Assembly: GCF_001815935.1 (NCBI RefSeq)
Contig: NZ_KV823424.1
Location: 1 to 64,000, forward strand
Length of the DNA: 64,000 bases
Direction: 5' to 3'
DNA from: Corynebacterium sp. HMSC04H06
Lineage (GTDB): Bacteria; Actinomycetota; Actinomycetes; Mycobacteriales; Mycobacteriaceae
The notes below the pieces were generated by a model. It did no database searches, was not told where the DNA came from, and worked only from the letters and a program-made list of their open reading frames with translations. A program made the position numbers and the translations under genes. Of this stretch, positions 34,602 through 43,389 are shown piece by piece (position 1 is the first letter of the stretch; every line of letters begins with the position of its first letter).

Positions 34602-35717
34602 ATGGCGTTAATGCAAGCAACAGACCCGGACCGTCTCCGTCAGGCTCAGCCCGCGGCGCGCGCGGAGAACGCGGAGCTAGAGCAACTGGCTATCAAGGAC
34701 TACCGATCGCGGGGGCGCCGGAAGGTGGTGGCCATCGTCGGGCTGTTCTTGCTCGCCTTCGTGGCCTTCGTCGTGGCGACCGTCGTCGGCCCCATCGACT
34801 TGGGCATCCGTGATCTCTTCCTCGCGCTGACCGGCTCCGACGGGGTAGATCAGCGCACCCACACGGTGCTCTGGCAGCTGCGCCTGCCCGCCTCCGTCAT
34901 GGCCCTGCTGGTCGGCGCGGCCCTCGGCCTGTCCGGCGCGTTCATGCAGACCATCCTGGACAACCCGCTGGCCGAGCCGTTCACCCTGGGTATCTCCTCG
35001 GCGGCGGCTTTCGGCGCGGCCTTTTCCATCGTGATGGGCTGGACCATCCTGGCCAACCCGCAGTTCAACCTCGCGCTGCTGACCTCCGTCTCCGCACTGC
35101 TGGCGGTTCTCGTGGTGGCCGCGGCATCCCTGTGGCGCGGCGCCAGCGCGGAGGTAATGATCCTGCTGGGCATCGCCCTGTCCTTCTTCTTCCAGGCCCT
35201 GCTGTCGCTGATGCAATACGGCGCCTCCACGGAAGCCTTGCAGCAGATCGTCTTCTGGACCATGGGCTCCATGCAGCGGGCCAACTGGACCTCCAACGGC
35301 ATCATCGGCGTGGTCCTGCTCGTTGCCCTGCCCTATGCCGCCGCCAGCGCGTGGAAGCTCACGGCACTGCGCCTGGGCGACGACCGGGCGGCATCGTTGG
35401 GCGTCAACGTCAAGGCCCTGCGGATTGCGACCCTGGTGGTCGCCTCGGTCCTGGCCGCCGCGGCCGTGGCTTTCGCCGGGATCATCGGCTTCATCGGCCT
35501 GGTGGGGCCACACATCGCCCGCATGCTGGTGGGCGAGGATCAGGCCTTCTTCCTGCCCGCCTCGGTCGCCTCCGGCGCGGTCCTGATGACCGTGGCTTAC
35601 GCGGTCTCCATCTCCATCGTGCCCGGGGTGGCTATCCCGATTGGCATTATCACCGCCCTGGTGGGCGTGCCCTTCTTCGTCTTCCTCGTCTTCTCACGGC
35701 GGAAGGGAAGGAGCTAG
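34602..35717 (+). CDS. FecCD-type siderophore ABC permease
   Basis: 371-residue membrane protein with about ten helices. The family blocks RLPASVMALLVGAALGLSGAFMQTILDNPLAEPFTLGISSAAAFGA and GIIGFIGLVGPHIARMLVGEDQ (the loop that contacts the ATPase) are clear. An N-terminal cytoplasmic extension of about 40 residues precedes the first helix. Starts 6 bp after the binding protein gene. Confidence 0.93.
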   Translation: MALMQATDPDRLRQAQPAARAENAELEQLAIKDYRSRGRRKVVAIVGLFLLAFVAFVVATVVGPIDLGIRDLFLALTGSDGVDQRTHTVLWQLRLPASVMALLVGAALGLSGAFMQTILDNPLAEPFTLGISSAAAFGAAFSIVMGWTILANPQFNLALLTSVSALLAVLVVAAASLWRGASAEVMILLGIALSFFFQALLSLMQYGASTEALQQIVFWTMGSMQRANWTSNGIIGVVLLVALPYAAASAWKLTALRLGDDRAASLGVNVKALRIATLVVASVLAAAAVAFAGIIGFIGLVGPHIARMLVGEDQAFFLPASVASGAVLMTVAYAVSISIVPGVAIPIGIITALVGVPFFVFLVFSRRKGRS

Positions 35718-35719
35718 CC

Positions 35720-36478
35720 ATGGCAATCACTGTTGACAACCTCAGCTTCCGCTACGGCAGGCACACCATCTTGGATGGCATGTCCTTCGGGCCGCTGAAG
35801 GAGGGCCGGGTGACCGGCCTGCTGGGCCCGAACGCCGCCGGCAAGTCCACGCTGCTCAACACCATCGCCGGGCTCAAACAGCCGGCGGGAGGCCGCGTGC
35901 ACCTGACCCGGGGCGAGACCGAGCTGAGCAAGAAAGAACGGCGCACCGCTATCGGTTACGTGCCCCAGGACATCCTGGCGACGGCCTCGCTGACCGCGTT
36001 TGAGAGCCTCATGGTCACCGCCCGGCGCAGCCACCGCCCCGGGGTAGAACCGGTGCAGGCCAGCGCCGACACGCTGGAGCTGCTCGGCATCAGCTACCTG
36101 GCTGACCGCCTGGTCTCCCAGATGTCCGGCGGCCAGCGCCAGCTGGTCAGCGTGGCGCAGGTCTTGGTCGGCAACCCCGACATCCTGTTGTTGGACGAGC
36201 CCACCTCCGCGCTGGACCTGCGCCACCAGATCAAGCTGCTCAAGGTGGTACGCAGCACCGTAGCCGACGGCGCGCGCCAGGCCGTCGTGGCCATCCACGA
36301 CGTGAACCTGGCGGCCCGCTACTGCGACGACCTGCTGGTCATCAAGGGCGGCAAGGCCCTGGCCCACGGCACCCCGACCGAGGTGCTCACGCCGGAACTC
36401 ATCGCCCAAGTCTACGGCATCGAGGCCACCATCCTGGACGACGCCGGCACCCCGGTCATCTGTCCGGTGTCGGCCTAA
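35720..36478 (+). CDS. siderophore ABC transporter ATP-binding protein (FecE-type)
   Basis: 252-residue ATPase. Walker A GPNAAGKST, signature MSGGQRQLVSVAQ, Walker B ILLLDEPTSALD and switch HDVNLAARY. ATG 35720 has AAGGAG nine nt upstream and lies 2 bp after the permease stop. Energises the importer encoded upstream. Confidence 0.93.
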   Translation: MAITVDNLSFRYGRHTILDGMSFGPLKEGRVTGLLGPNAAGKSTLLNTIAGLKQPAGGRVHLTRGETELSKKERRTAIGYVPQDILATASLTAFESLMVTARRSHRPGVEPVQASADTLELLGISYLADRLVSQMSGGQRQLVSVAQVLVGNPDILLLDEPTSALDLRHQIKLLKVVRSTVADGARQAVVAIHDVNLAARYCDDLLVIKGGKALAHGTPTEVLTPELIAQVYGIEATILDDAGTPVICPVSA

Positions 36479-36479
36479 G

Positions 36480-36680
36480 CCTCCCGCCGGGCCCGACGGT
36501 ATCGCGTGGGCCGAAGGATATATTTTCTACTCCACGATGGGCACCTCGCGCTCCAACGGCACCCAGGAGGGGGACTATTCCTCCCCGGACGGCACCATCT
36601 ATCGAGTGGACGCCGAGACAACCGAAGCCACGGCCGTTGCCCACCTGGATACCCCGGCCACCAGCATCGTCTTCGTCTAA
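36480..36680 (+). pseudogene. C-terminal remnant of a beta-propeller-like protein
   Basis: Starting right at the ATPase stop, a frame without start codon reads AGPDGIAWAEGYIFYSTMGT, then DGTIYRVDAETTEATAVAHL and stops at 36678-36680. Blade-like segments (G-I-A-W, G-T-I-Y-R-V-D) suggest the end of a six- or seven-bladed propeller (SMP-30 or YncE-like). The N-terminal majority is missing, so a deletion joined it to the siderophore operon. Not translated on its own. Confidence 0.5.
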
Positions 36681-36739
36681 TCGGTCCTTCCACCGAGGAC
36701 ACCGGCTGGCCCGCAGGGACAGGGAAAGTTTTCATCGAA

Positions 36740-36822
36740 GTTGTTCCTTTCGAGAAAAAGCACAAACTTACGCAATTAAATTTTCGTGTTTTTCGGAAAG
36801 GGAAAAGATCTTTTGCTAATCT
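36740..36822 (+). promoter_or_regulatory. A+T-rich promoter region of the Fic gene with an imperfect inverted repeat
   Basis: CCTTTCGAGAAAAAGCAC (near 36745-36763) and GTGTTTTTCGGAAAGG (near 36786-36802) are imperfect complements. TAATCT at 36817-36822 lies 6 nt before the Fic ATG. The region is much richer in A+T than its surroundings. Confidence 0.45.
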
Positions 36823-36828
36823 CGTGCC

Positions 36829-38001
36829 ATGACGTGGCCGCACTTGGAGTATGAGACTCGTCCTTGGGCCTCGACGCTAGACCGAGGACTCTCGCGGCGG
36901 CGTGTGCGGGAATACCGCAGTGCCCTTGTCCCGCGGATCGCGGAAAGTACTCCGTCCCTGGATACTGCTACCTGGGCGTTGCTTGACGCCGCGACTATCG
37001 CGGTCGCGAAATTCGAAGGGGTACACGCGCATGGCGTGGTCCCCTTCGCGCCCCTGCTTCTGCGATCGGAGTCGATGGCATCCAGCCGGATTGAGAACCT
37101 GACGTCCTCGGCCCGCAAGGTTTTGGAGGCGGAGCTTACCGCCGCTGGGAGCCCTAACGCTCGACTCATTGTGGCGAATACCCGCTTGATGCGGGAAGCG
37201 ATCGAAGAAGACTCACCTAGTACGGATGCCATCCGCGCCATGCACCGGGTGTTGCTCCGTGAGGATGCGCCGGAAATCGCCGGCGAGCTCCGCACCGAGC
37301 CGGTATGGATCGGCGGGCGGGAAGACTCGCCCCGTGATGCGCTGTACGTCCCTCCCCACCAAGACCAGGTGAAAGAACTCCTGGGGGATCTGGAGGCCTT
37401 CATGGCTCGCACGGATATCCCGGCGCTCGCCCATGCGGCAGTGGCTCATGCTCAGTTTGAGACCATCCACCCCTTCGCCGACGGCAATGGGCGTACCGGC
37501 CGGGCGCTCGTCCACGTCATGTTGAAAAAGCACGGACTATCCCGGGGCACTGCGCTGCCCGTCTCGGCCGGACTGCTGGCGCAGACGACAACCTATTTTG
37601 CCGCCCTAGATGACTACCGGGAGGGCAAGGTGGAGCCCATCGTGAAGCTCTTTGCGGAGGCAGCGGTCCAGGCGGCTGAGCAGGGCACCTGGTTGGCCCG
37701 CCAGCTGCAGGAGATTCAACGGGAATGGAAAGCCCGGCTTAACGCACGCGGAGATGCCCTGGCCTGGGACGTGCTCCCGCTGCTGTTGCGGCGTCCTGTC
37801 CTGACGGCGAGCGCGGTAGCCGAAGAGCTACATACGTCATCGCCTAACGCCCGCAATGCGCTGGACCGACTGTCCAAAGACGGGATCGTCGTGGCCGCCA
37901 ACCTGGACAAAAGGACACGAGCGTGGCGCTCGCCGGAGGTGCTCGAGGTCCTGGACGAGTTCGCGGAGGCGGCGGGCCGCCGCAGCGACGCGCCGGACTA
38001 G
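36829..38001 (+). CDS. Fic/DOC family protein (AMP-transferase type, class II)
   Basis: 390-residue cytoplasmic protein. Fic motif HPFADGNGRTGR at about residues 215-226 carries the catalytic His and the phosphate-binding loop. The inhibitory motif (S/T)xxxE(G/N) is present before the Fic core as SSRIEN at about 87-92, which defines class II Fic enzymes kept inactive by an N-terminal helix. The C-terminus has a winged-helix-like segment (TASAVAEELHTSSPNARNALDRLSKDGIV), common in Fic proteins of this size. Usual activity is transfer of AMP to target proteins. No antitoxin gene is adjacent, in line with self-inhibition. Leaderless start likely. Confidence 0.92.
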   Translation: MTWPHLEYETRPWASTLDRGLSRRRVREYRSALVPRIAESTPSLDTATWALLDAATIAVAKFEGVHAHGVVPFAPLLLRSESMASSRIENLTSSARKVLEAELTAAGSPNARLIVANTRLMREAIEEDSPSTDAIRAMHRVLLREDAPEIAGELRTEPVWIGGREDSPRDALYVPPHQDQVKELLGDLEAFMARTDIPALAHAAVAHAQFETIHPFADGNGRTGRALVHVMLKKHGLSRGTALPVSAGLLAQTTTYFAALDDYREGKVEPIVKLFAEAAVQAAEQGTWLARQLQEIQREWKARLNARGDALAWDVLPLLLRRPVLTASAVAEELHTSSPNARNALDRLSKDGIVVAANLDKRTRAWRSPEVLEVLDEFAEAAGRRSDAPD

Positions 38002-38032
38002 AGCGCCGGATGCGCGGTGCTTGACTGCGGGC

Positions 38033-38761
38033 TTAGCGAGCCAGGGCGGTCTCCCAGAAACCGGCGGAGGCCAGCATGCAGGCCGCGCCGAAGAAGACCT
38101 GGCCTTCTTCCGGGACCTTTCCGGTCAGCAGCAGCGGGAGGTTGCCCGCCGGGGTGGCCAGGGTAGCGACCACGAATTCGTTGCCGGTCAGCTGGTTAGT
38201 GCGCTTCTGCGCGCTGCGGATGACCCCGCCGAGGCGGGCGAAGGGGTTGACGTTGCCCGGGTGGAAGTCGCGGTAGAAGCGCTCGGTCGACGGCGAATAG
38301 AGCATGGACGGCGCGGCGGCATCGTAGGCGTCCTGAGACTCGCGCCAGTCCTCCACCGAGTCGTACAACGTGTAATCGGTGCCGGCAGCGGCCATGCGCA
38401 GCTCGGTGGCGCGCAGCTTGCGCCCGCCCGCGGGATTGCCGGCGGGCAGTGCGAAGGCCTCGTCCGAGGCGGCGGCGAACTGGTTGAAGACCTCTCCGTC
38501 GCCGGCGCGGCGCAGCTCCACCAGCGACAGGTAGGGGCTGACCCGGTAGGTGGACGCGTCGACCGTGTTGTCGGAGTGGAAGCCCGGCAGGGTGGCCCAC
38601 TCGCCTTCGTACTGCAGTGCGGTCATGCGCGCGCCGGACGGATCCTGGTAGGTCATGGCGGCGTCGAAGCCGTCCACCGGGATGGTCCGCTGCCCCGGGG
38701 CCTCCTGGATGAGCTCTAAAAGCTCGTCGAAATCACCGAATTCGAAAACCCAGGGCGGCAT
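38033..38761 (-). CDS. conserved hypothetical protein, 242 residues
   Basis: I do not recognise a family. The protein is soluble, without signal peptide or membrane helix, begins MPPWVFEFGDFDELLELIQE and contains a segment rich in aromatic residues (TLYDSVEDWRESQDAYDAAA) and a hydrophobic C-terminal part (NLPLLLTGKVPEEGQVFFGA). GGAGG lies about 14 nt before the ATG, so the start is not certain. It follows the AcuI-like gene after 27 bp in the same direction and may be co-transcribed. Confidence 0.6.
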   Translation of the reverse strand: MPPWVFEFGDFDELLELIQEAPGQRTIPVDGFDAAMTYQDPSGARMTALQYEGEWATLPGFHSDNTVDASTYRVSPYLSLVELRRAGDGEVFNQFAAASDEAFALPAGNPAGGRKLRATELRMAAAGTDYTLYDSVEDWRESQDAYDAAAPSMLYSPSTERFYRDFHPGNVNPFARLGGVIRSAQKRTNQLTGNEFVVATLATPAGNLPLLLTGKVPEEGQVFFGAACMLASAGFWETALAR

Positions 38762-38788
38762 AGACCCGGGCCATGGCCTCCTCGCGCA

Positions 38789-39769
38789 TTAGAGCTCTAC
38801 CACCGTGCGGCCGTGGCGGGTGCCCGCCAGCAGAGCCTCGCCCGCGTCGGCGACCTCGTCGATGCCCATGGTTGTGGTCAGGCTGTTGAGCACCTCGGCC
38901 GGCAGCTTGTCCGCCAGCAGGTCCCAGGCGCGCTGGCGGTAGTCCAGCGGAGCGTCGACGGAGTTAACACCGGCCAGGATGACGTTGCGCAGGATGAACG
39001 GCAGCACGGTGGTCTCCAGCTTGGGGCTGGCGGCCATGCCCGTGGAGGCCACCACGCCGCCCCAGGTCACCTGGGCCAGGACGTTGGCCAGCACGTGGGA
39101 GCCGGCGGTATCCACCGCGCCGGCAAAGCGGGCCTTTTGCAGCGGCTTGCCGGCCTCCGCGAACTCCGCGCGGTCCAGCACCTCGTCCGCGCCGAGGCTG
39201 CGCAGATAGTCGCCGTGTTCTGCCACGCGGCCGGTCAGCGCGGTGACGGAAAAGCCCAGCTGTTTGAGCAACACGACCGCAATCGAACCCACGCCGCCGG
39301 TAGCGCCCGTGACCAGGATCCGCGGCGAGTCATCGGGGGAAAGCCCGTGGTCCAGCAGAGAGTTCACGCACAGCGCGGCCGTGTAGCCGGCGGTGCCGAT
39401 GGCCGCGGCCTCCGCCAGGCTGAAGGCCTCCGGAACGGCGACGGTGGCCTCCGCGCGCACGCGCTGGCGGTCGGTGTAGCCGCCGTGGCGGAACTCGCCC
39501 AGGCCGTCGCCGTTGCAGACGACCTGGTCGCCCGGGTTAAAGCGCTCTGAGCTGGACTCTTCCACGGTGCCGACGACGTCGATGCCGGGAACCAGCGGGT
39601 TGGTGCGCATCACGCCCTTGTCCCCGTTCAGGGCCATGGCGTCCTTGTAGTTCAGGGAGGAGTGACTGACTGCGACTACGACGTCACCTTCGGTGTTGAC
39701 CGAGTCCTGCTCGGACTCCTGCGAGTGTTGGACGGAGCCGTCATCGTTGCGAGTTACCCAAATAGTCAT
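38789..39769 (-). CDS. acryloyl-CoA reductase / YhdH-type quinone oxidoreductase (MDR family)
   Basis: 326-residue zinc-free medium-chain oxidoreductase using NADPH. Family landmarks: SSLNYKDAMAL (S-S-L-N-Y-K-D), VPGIDVVGTVEES, GDGLGEFRHGGY, GTAGYTAALCV and the nucleotide loop VTGATGGVGSIAV at about residues 150-160. YhdH/AcuI proteins detoxify acryloyl-CoA or reduce quinones. ATG 39769 is chosen with the upstream GGTGG as RBS; ATG 39778 is an alternative. Confidence 0.88.
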   Translation of the reverse strand: MTIWVTRNDDGSVQHSQESEQDSVNTEGDVVVAVSHSSLNYKDAMALNGDKGVMRTNPLVPGIDVVGTVEESSSERFNPGDQVVCNGDGLGEFRHGGYTDRQRVRAEATVAVPEAFSLAEAAAIGTAGYTAALCVNSLLDHGLSPDDSPRILVTGATGGVGSIAVVLLKQLGFSVTALTGRVAEHGDYLRSLGADEVLDRAEFAEAGKPLQKARFAGAVDTAGSHVLANVLAQVTWGGVVASTGMAASPKLETTVLPFILRNVILAGVNSVDAPLDYRQRAWDLLADKLPAEVLNSLTTTMGIDEVADAGEALLAGTRHGRTVVEL

Positions 39770-39893
39770 GTCCACCATGTTATGCGCCCCACGGCTAATC
39801 TGCATTGTTAGAACGACCACCTTTTCTGAGGACTCAGGCTCCTGCCAGTGTCTCCCCTCCCGATTAGCAGGGCGCGCCGCTACGGTAGAGGAC

Positions 39894-40454
39894 ATGTCAG
39901 CCAACTACCGCCTCGCCGTCGCCGAGCCCACTGCCGCTCGGCCACGTCGTGCTGGATGCGGGCGGTTGGCCTTCAGCCTCGTCGTCATCCTCGCGATGGT
40001 GGGGCTGGTGACCCTGGCCAAGCCGTGGATTGAAATCCCCGGCCTCATCAACGGCTCGGCGCACGCGATCCGCAGCCTGGATCTGCAATTCCTGGATGGC
40101 TGGGAGACCCCGCCCATCTGGTACGGACCGTACACCAATACCTTCGGCAATATCCTGCTGTTCGTGCCGGTGGGCGCCGCCTTCTACGCCCTGACCCGCG
40201 GCACCGGCCGCGCGGTGCTTCTGGGACTGGCCACCAGCCTGAGCATCGAGGTCATCCAGTACATCTTCGCGCTCGGTTACAGCGACGTCGATGATCTGCT
40301 GTTCAACACCATCGGCGCGGCGCTCGGCGGCATCTGGTTCGCCCGCTGCGACCACGCGGCCCGGACCCGCCTGTTGCGGCGCCTGACGCTGATAGCCGGC
40401 GTCGTCGCCGCCCTCATGCTCACCGCCTTGGGTTACACCCTCCTGCGCGGTTAG
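39894..40454 (+). CDS. VanZ-like membrane protein
   Basis: 186-residue protein with four to five helices. The VanZ fold signature is present: NTFGNILLFVPVGAAFYAL (N-x-x-G-N-x-x-L-F-x-P-x-G), LATSLSIEVIQYIFALGYSDVDDLLFNTIGAALG (S-x-x-I-E-x-x-Q, S-D-V-D-D-x-x-x-N-T-x-G). Role unknown outside of teicoplanin resistance. TACGGT (39881-39886) 7 nt before the ATG. A second member is at the other end of the window. Confidence 0.88.
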   Translation: MSANYRLAVAEPTAARPRRAGCGRLAFSLVVILAMVGLVTLAKPWIEIPGLINGSAHAIRSLDLQFLDGWETPPIWYGPYTNTFGNILLFVPVGAAFYALTRGTGRAVLLGLATSLSIEVIQYIFALGYSDVDDLLFNTIGAALGGIWFARCDHAARTRLLRRLTLIAGVVAALMLTALGYTLLRG

Positions 40455-41473
40455 GCGCGGACAATTTCCTCGATCGCGGCGGCGGTCTGCTTAGCGAACG
40501 GAGAGACCCCCGTGATGGTGGCCGAGCCGGGGCCGGTCCAGCTGCCGTAACCCACCAGGAAAAGGCCGGGTACCTGGGCTTTGCCCTCGGCGACCAGGTG
40601 CCGGATGGGCCCCAGGGCCGGGCGGAAGCCCGTGCACCAGATGAGGTGGTCGTGATCGAGCTTGTCCAGCCGCCCGAAGATGGGCTGGGCGGCCAGGCGC
40701 CCGGCATCGCGCGCCGCCTTGACCGGCGGGACCATGACGATATCGCCGAGGGAAGACTCCGAACCCGGATCGGGGCGGCCCTCCTTCTGGGCCAGCAGCC
40801 GCGCGCGGCTGCGGTGGAAGAGGTCCCGACCGTCGATGTCATCCGGCATCCAGCGCGGCGGCCGGTGCGTAAACCAGTCCACCCGGGCCGCGGTGCCCAG
40901 CAGGTCCGCGGCGATCTGGGCGCCGGAATTAGCCCCGCCCACCACGGCCACGCGCGCGCCGGCGAAGGGGGAAGCACCCGGGTACCAGGCCGAATGCCAC
41001 TGTTTTCCGCGGAAGTGCCCGGGGTAGAACGGGATAAACGGGCTGGACCACGTGCCGGTCGCTGCCACGACGGTGCGGGCGGTAATCGTCGGGGCATCGC
41101 CGCCGCGGAGGGCCACCACGAAATAATCCTTCCCGCCCCAACCGTGGCTATCCTCGCGGCTGGCGCTGCGGTGGTAGATCCGCGTGACAGTGACCGGGCG
41201 GTTGACCGGCAGGTCGTAGCGCTTTTCGTAGGCGCGTAGGTAGTCCACCACGTGGCTGGCCGGCGGGTAGCCGGGGTAGGCGGGCATCGGCATGCCCGGC
41301 AGGTTTGAGGCCGTCGCCGGGCTAAACAGGCGCAGCGAGTCCCAGGTGTGCTGCCAGGCCCCGCCCGGGGCGGACTCGGCGTCGAGGATCCGGAAGTCAA
41401 GGCCGCGCTTGTGAAGGTAGTAGCCGCAGGCGAGCCCGGATTGCCCGCCGCCGATAACCAGGCAGTCGAGCAT
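40451..41473 (-). CDS. FAD/NAD(P)-dependent flavin monooxygenase-like oxidoreductase
   Basis: 340-residue flavoprotein. FAD loop VIGGGQSGLACGYYL at residues 6-20 and the second Rossmann motif VAVVGGANSGAQIAADL at about 171-187. The segment after it and CTGFRPALGPIRHL match CzcO-like monooxygenases. No membrane segment. It starts with its ATG on the stop of the response-regulator gene (1-bp overlap) and may therefore be made under the same control. Convergent with the VanZ gene (4-bp overlap of ends). Confidence 0.85.
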   Translation of the reverse strand: MLDCLVIGGGQSGLACGYYLHKRGLDFRILDAESAPGGAWQHTWDSLRLFSPATASNLPGMPMPAYPGYPPASHVVDYLRAYEKRYDLPVNRPVTVTRIYHRSASREDSHGWGGKDYFVVALRGGDAPTITARTVVAATGTWSSPFIPFYPGHFRGKQWHSAWYPGASPFAGARVAVVGGANSGAQIAADLLGTAARVDWFTHRPPRWMPDDIDGRDLFHRSRARLLAQKEGRPDPGSESSLGDIVMVPPVKAARDAGRLAAQPIFGRLDKLDHDHLIWCTGFRPALGPIRHLVAEGKAQVPGLFLVGYGSWTGPGSATITGVSPFAKQTAAAIEEIVRA

Positions 41474-42078
41474 TAGATGAGCTTCAATTCCTGAGCCCGG
41501 TGGATGGCCGCGGTGCGGGTGTCCACGCCCAGCTTCTGATAGATGTGGATCAGGTGCGTTTTCACCGTCGCCACGGAGATAAACAGCTGGCTGGCCAGCT
41601 CCTTGTTGGACACGCCCGTGGCCAGCGCGCGCAGGATCTCAATCTCGCGGGCTGAGAGCGCCTGTTGCCCGCGGCCCAGCCTATCGGCGAGCATCCCGGC
41701 TACCTCCGGGGACAGCGTGCGGCGGCCGGCGGCCGTGTCCAGCACCGCCTGGTGGAGCTCCTCTTCCGGCGAGTCCTTCAGCAGGTAGCCCCGGGCGCCG
41801 GCCTCCAGGGTGGCGACGATGTCGGCCTCCGTGTCATAGGTGGTCAGGATGAGCACCGGCGGCCCGCCGCGCTCCACCACCCGCTGGGTGGCCGTAATGC
41901 CATCCACGCCGGGCATCTGGATATCGCAGACGATGACCTCGACCTGCGGGTCTAGGTCATCGACCGCGGAGCCGTCCGCGCCCTCGGCCACGACCTCTAT
42001 GTCGTCGAAGCTGTCCAAAATGGCGCGCAGGCCCGCGCGGACCACGGGGTGATCATCAATCAGCATCACTGCCACCAT
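41473..42078 (-). CDS. chrA: NarL-type response regulator, ChrA-like
   Basis: 201-residue regulator. Receiver domain with acidic pair DD at 8-9 (LIDDHPVVRAG), phospho-acceptor Asp52 in VIVCDIQMPGVDG and Lys of LLKDSPEEE; LuxR-type helix-turn-helix from about 135 (LSAREIEILRALATGVSNKELASQLFISVATVKTHLIHIYQKLGV). Operon with the kinase gene 47 bp upstream. Placement beside a divergent HrtBA-like exporter points to the heme-responsive ChrSA system of corynebacteria; name inferred from this. Confidence 0.82.
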   Translation of the reverse strand: MVAVMLIDDHPVVRAGLRAILDSFDDIEVVAEGADGSAVDDLDPQVEVIVCDIQMPGVDGITATQRVVERGGPPVLILTTYDTEADIVATLEAGARGYLLKDSPEEELHQAVLDTAAGRRTLSPEVAGMLADRLGRGQQALSAREIEILRALATGVSNKELASQLFISVATVKTHLIHIYQKLGVDTRTAAIHRAQELKLI

Positions 42079-42125
42079 GGTGCTCGTCCTCCTCGTCTAC
42101 TCGTGCGTCCGCGACCGAGTCGCTA

Positions 42126-43364
42126 CTACTGTGTGCCCGTTTCTGCCGGGCCGGGGCCTGGTTCAGAAACCTGGCCGGGGCGTTGGGCCTGGGGCGCGTG
42201 CTGGCTGGTCAGGGGAATGCTGACTGCCAGGGCGGTGCCGGCGGCGCCGGTGGATTCTAGGCTCAGGCTACCTCCTAAATCCTCCACGCGGCGGGCCAGC
42301 CCGCGCAGCCCGTAGCCGAAGTGCCCGTCCGCACCGTCGCCGTCATCGACGACGTCGACGGTCACCGCGTCCTTAAACAGCCCCAGGGTGACCACCGCGC
42401 GGGAGGCGTGGGCGTGCTTGACCACGTTGTTGAGGCCCTCCTGCACGCAGCGCAGCGCGGCGGAGTAGACCGGCTCCGGCAGGGCGGCGGCCTTGCCGTG
42501 GGTGTGCAGCTCAAAGGCGGTGGGCTCCCCCAGCGCCTTGCCGCGGCGCCGCATCCGCGCTAGCACCTCGGTGGCGGCCTCCGGGAGGGGGCGGGCGGAA
42601 TCCACCGCCGTCAGGTCCCGCACGAAGCGCCGGGCCTCGGCCAGGTTTTCGCGGGCCACGGACTCGATGGTGGACAGGCCCTCCTGGGCGCTGTCCGGGA
42701 CCTGCGCGCGGGTGGCGCGGGCTAGCAGCACGATGGAGTTCAGCCCCTGGGTCACGGTGTCGTGGATTTCCCGGGACAGGCGCTCGCGCTCCTCCAGCCG
42801 GCCGGCCTGGTGCTCGGCGGCGGCGAGCTCCTCGCGAGTGGCGCGCAGCTGCTCGGCCACCTTCCGGTGGTGGTCCGCCTCGCGCGCCAGGGCCCGGTAG
42901 GAGTAGTAGATGGCCACGGCGAACAAGGTGCCGATGGCCGGCCCGATGGCCGCGGCCACCGTCCAGTCCGCCGGGTGGAGCCAGGCCGGCACGAAGGCCG
43001 CCACCGCCCAGGCGCCCGCCACGGCCACCAGGCCGGGCACGGTGGGAAGCAGGTGCAGGTACAAAAACGCCAGCGGGAATTCCAGCCACAAAAAGTCCGG
43101 CGTGTGCACGACCAGCCCGAGCCACAGCAGCGTGACCAGCGCCAACCAGCCATAGCGGGTGGCCCGGTGCAGCGGCACGCCCCGCTTTTCCTGCCATGTG
43201 CCGGCGACGTAGACCACGGCCAAGACGCCCGCCAACAGGACGGCGCGGTAGTCTAGGCGCCCGTCCACGCCGGCGCGCAGCACGCCAAAGCCCAGCAGGA
43301 AAGCGAACATGACGTGCAGGCCCACGCGCAGCCCACTCAATACGGAGTCGAATCCAAACTTCAC
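42126..43364 (-). CDS. chrS: NarL-family sensor histidine kinase, ChrS-like
   Basis: 412-residue membrane kinase with about six hydrophobic helices in the first 170 residues, a coiled region, HisKA_3 dimerisation helix with the phosphorylated His in SREIHDTVTQGLNSIVLLARA, and a small HATPase domain (EGLNNVVKHAHASRA, GYGLRGLARRVEDLGGSL). A Pro/Gln tail follows. GTG 43364 is chosen because the helices begin just after; the frame upstream would run across the operator region. In C. glutamicum and C. diphtheriae ChrS senses heme within the membrane. Confidence 0.82.
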   Translation of the reverse strand: MKFGFDSVLSGLRVGLHVMFAFLLGFGVLRAGVDGRLDYRAVLLAGVLAVVYVAGTWQEKRGVPLHRATRYGWLALVTLLWLGLVVHTPDFLWLEFPLAFLYLHLLPTVPGLVAVAGAWAVAAFVPAWLHPADWTVAAAIGPAIGTLFAVAIYYSYRALAREADHHRKVAEQLRATREELAAAEHQAGRLEERERLSREIHDTVTQGLNSIVLLARATRAQVPDSAQEGLSTIESVARENLAEARRFVRDLTAVDSARPLPEAATEVLARMRRRGKALGEPTAFELHTHGKAAALPEPVYSAALRCVQEGLNNVVKHAHASRAVVTLGLFKDAVTVDVVDDGDGADGHFGYGLRGLARRVEDLGGSLSLESTGAAGTALAVSIPLTSQHAPQAQRPGQVSEPGPGPAETGTQ

Positions 43365-43389
43365 AGCGATCCACGCTAGTCGGGCGGGA

